Assembly (NCBI GenBank): GCA_031257875.1
Contig: JAIRNV010000137.1
Location: 1-62,191, forward strand
Source: Dysgonamonadaceae bacterium
GTDB taxonomy: Bacteria; Bacteroidota; Bacteroidia; Bacteroidales; Azobacteroidaceae
Length of the DNA: 62,191 nucleotides
Direction: 5' to 3'
Both the position numbers and the translations under genes were made by a program. A model generated the notes under the pieces. The model was given only the letters and a program-made list of their open reading frames with translations, made no database searches and was not told the origin of the DNA. Shown piece by piece: positions 61,047 through 62,191 of this stretch. Each line of letters starts with the position of its first letter. Positions within the stretch are counted from its first letter, which is position 1.

Positions 61047-61214
61047 TACTTCTTATTTGCCCTTTGCTACTTCTTATTCGATACATTCTACTTCTTATTT
61101 TGCACTTGCTACTTCTTATTTGGTACATTCTACTTCTTATTTGCCGCTTGCTACTTCTTATTTGGTATATTCTACTTCTTATTTGCCGTTTGCCACTTCT
61201 TTTTCAGCGCATGC
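61047..61214. repeat. Eight 21-bp units with 42-bp alternating higher-order pattern
   Basis: TACTTCTTATTTGCC[N]TTGC alternates with TACTTCTTATTTGGTACATTC. Confidence 0.95.
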
Positions 61215-61228
61215 AAAATAAATCCGCC

Positions 61229-61957
61229 TTAAAGTTTTTGATTTTTGAAACTTATCGGCCTCACTTCCCTGTACTGCTGGCTGGAAGTACCGAAAACCGC
61301 TTTCACATACTCTTTCACCGCCAGTCCCGTAGCCATCATACCCGTCTTGGGCGCGTAAAGCAACCGGTTGCGTTCATGGCGCGCAGCCGTCAAAGGAATT
61401 TCCGCCACCACGGCTGCCTGATGGGTTGTCCGCATGGCATCGCGCAACGCCGTAAGCGAGGTCACCGAAAGTTCGGTCTCAGTCGGCGCATACGCCGGTT
61501 GCGACTCCACAAGCGCTATAAGCCGGCTCAGATGCTCTATCTGCTCGTTAAAACTCGTTTGCGACACCGAAATATGCTTTTTCGGTTCGCCTTCCGGCGT
61601 ACTGTCTACCGGTTTGTGTGCGCGTTCGCCCCTAATTTTCCGCACCGTCTCTTTGATAAGCGTCAGAACGGCATCCGGAAGCCCCAGCACCGTAGCCGCC
61701 GCCTGAACGCGCGTGGCAAGCGGCGACAACAGCGAAAACTTGTCCTTCCGTGCGCCCTCTGCCGTCGCAAATACCGGCAACGCACTGTCTACCGCAGCAA
61801 TAGACTGCTTAACTTTCGTCGACTGCAACCGCAACGCAGATATGCGGAGATTTTCAGGAACAGGACTGTACTGTGAGCCGAAACTCTCGCAAATATCCGT
61901 CAACAGGTCGAAATGACCAACGCAGGTATTAATACCTGATTCAACTTTTGAACTCAT
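61229..61957 (-). CDS. Conserved-looking hypothetical protein (helical)
   Basis: 242-aa ORF with consistent codon usage; overlapping ORFs on other strand lack motifs. Confidence 0.6.
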   Translation of the reverse strand: MSSKVESGINTCVGHFDLLTDICESFGSQYSPVPENLRISALRLQSTKVKQSIAAVDSALPVFATAEGARKDKFSLLSPLATRVQAAATVLGLPDAVLTLIKETVRKIRGERAHKPVDSTPEGEPKKHISVSQTSFNEQIEHLSRLIALVESQPAYAPTETELSVTSLTALRDAMRTTHQAAVVAEIPLTAARHERNRLLYAPKTGMMATGLAVKEYVKAVFGTSSQQYREVRPISFKNQKL

Positions 61958-61991
61958 AATTAATTTATTTTTAATGATTAATGATTAATGA

Positions 61992-62191
61992 TTAATGGTT
62001 AATTATTTTGTATTCTGTAATCTGTTTTGTGCTATCGTCAATGGCCAGGACGACACATATTGCACCGGGATACGGTTTGTTGTAGTTTTTTTCAAAAATT
62101 TGCCGGCAGGCTTCTTCGGCTTTGGCGACCGGGCTTTCGCCTTCGCAGGCAACTTTGATTTCTATAATCCATATTTGACCTTTGTAGTTTA
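61992..62191 (-). CDS. PD-(D/E)XK nuclease-like (DUF1703/AAA-ATPase-like) C-terminus, truncated by window
   Basis: NYKGQIWIIEIKVACEGESPVAKAEEACRQIFEKNYNKPYPGAICVVLAIDDSTKQITEYKII; IEIK core. Confidence 0.75.
   Translation of the reverse strand, partial: NYKGQIWIIEIKVACEGESPVAKAEEACRQIFEKNYNKPYPGAICVVLAIDDSTKQITEYKIINH

Noticed and set aside
61047-61214. CRISPR array
   Set aside because: Spacer-like segments are themselves repeats; constant 21-nt period; no cas genes.
61064-61876. + strand 270-aa Arg-rich ORF
   Set aside because: Begins in the minisatellite and runs antisense to 61229-61957; no motifs.
1-62191. rRNA/tRNA genes, prophage
   Set aside because: No rRNA, convincing tRNA cloverleaf or phage structural genes recognised by reading; tRNAscan/Infernal not run.

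Overview
Bacteroidales-like chromosomal window: TAnnTTTG promoters, an intact Bat/aerotolerance operon, HU/SPOR and DUF4469-type proteins. From left to right: (1) end of an ornithine-carbamoyltransferase-family gene; (2) a minus-strand exopolysaccharide locus (Wza, Wzz, Wzx, Wzy, several GT2/GT4 glycosyltransferases, a methyltransferase, two MNT-type nucleotidyltransferases) that carries gene-end duplications and remnants; (3) HU-SPOR protein followed by a 21-bp minisatellite; (4) TPR protein and gyrA, a nested inverted-repeat region, a TonB-receptor remnant, an amino-acid permease, asnB; (5) an AT-rich accessory block of a solitary DNA methyltransferase, a double-GHKL ATPase/histidine kinase and a receiver-domain protein, followed by a frameshifted ISAs1-type IS; (6) ftsY, a frameshifted methyltransferase with a G9 tract, rimO, HU proteins; (7) MoxR/Bat operon with two DUF5618-like genes and, between batA and batB, a duplicated array of zinc-metalloprotease C-terminal tails paired with small lipoproteins; (8) uvrA, a second glycan cluster (GT4/GT2/GT4, YfhO-like gene broken by a C9 tract), HigBA-like toxin-antitoxin, GT90, another 21-bp minisatellite, and the tail of a PD-(D/E)XK-type protein. 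Best candidates for something undescribed: the metalloprotease-tail/lipoprotein cassette array inside the Bat operon, and the methyltransferase/double-GHKL/receiver operon. All family assignments are by reading motifs; no searches were run.
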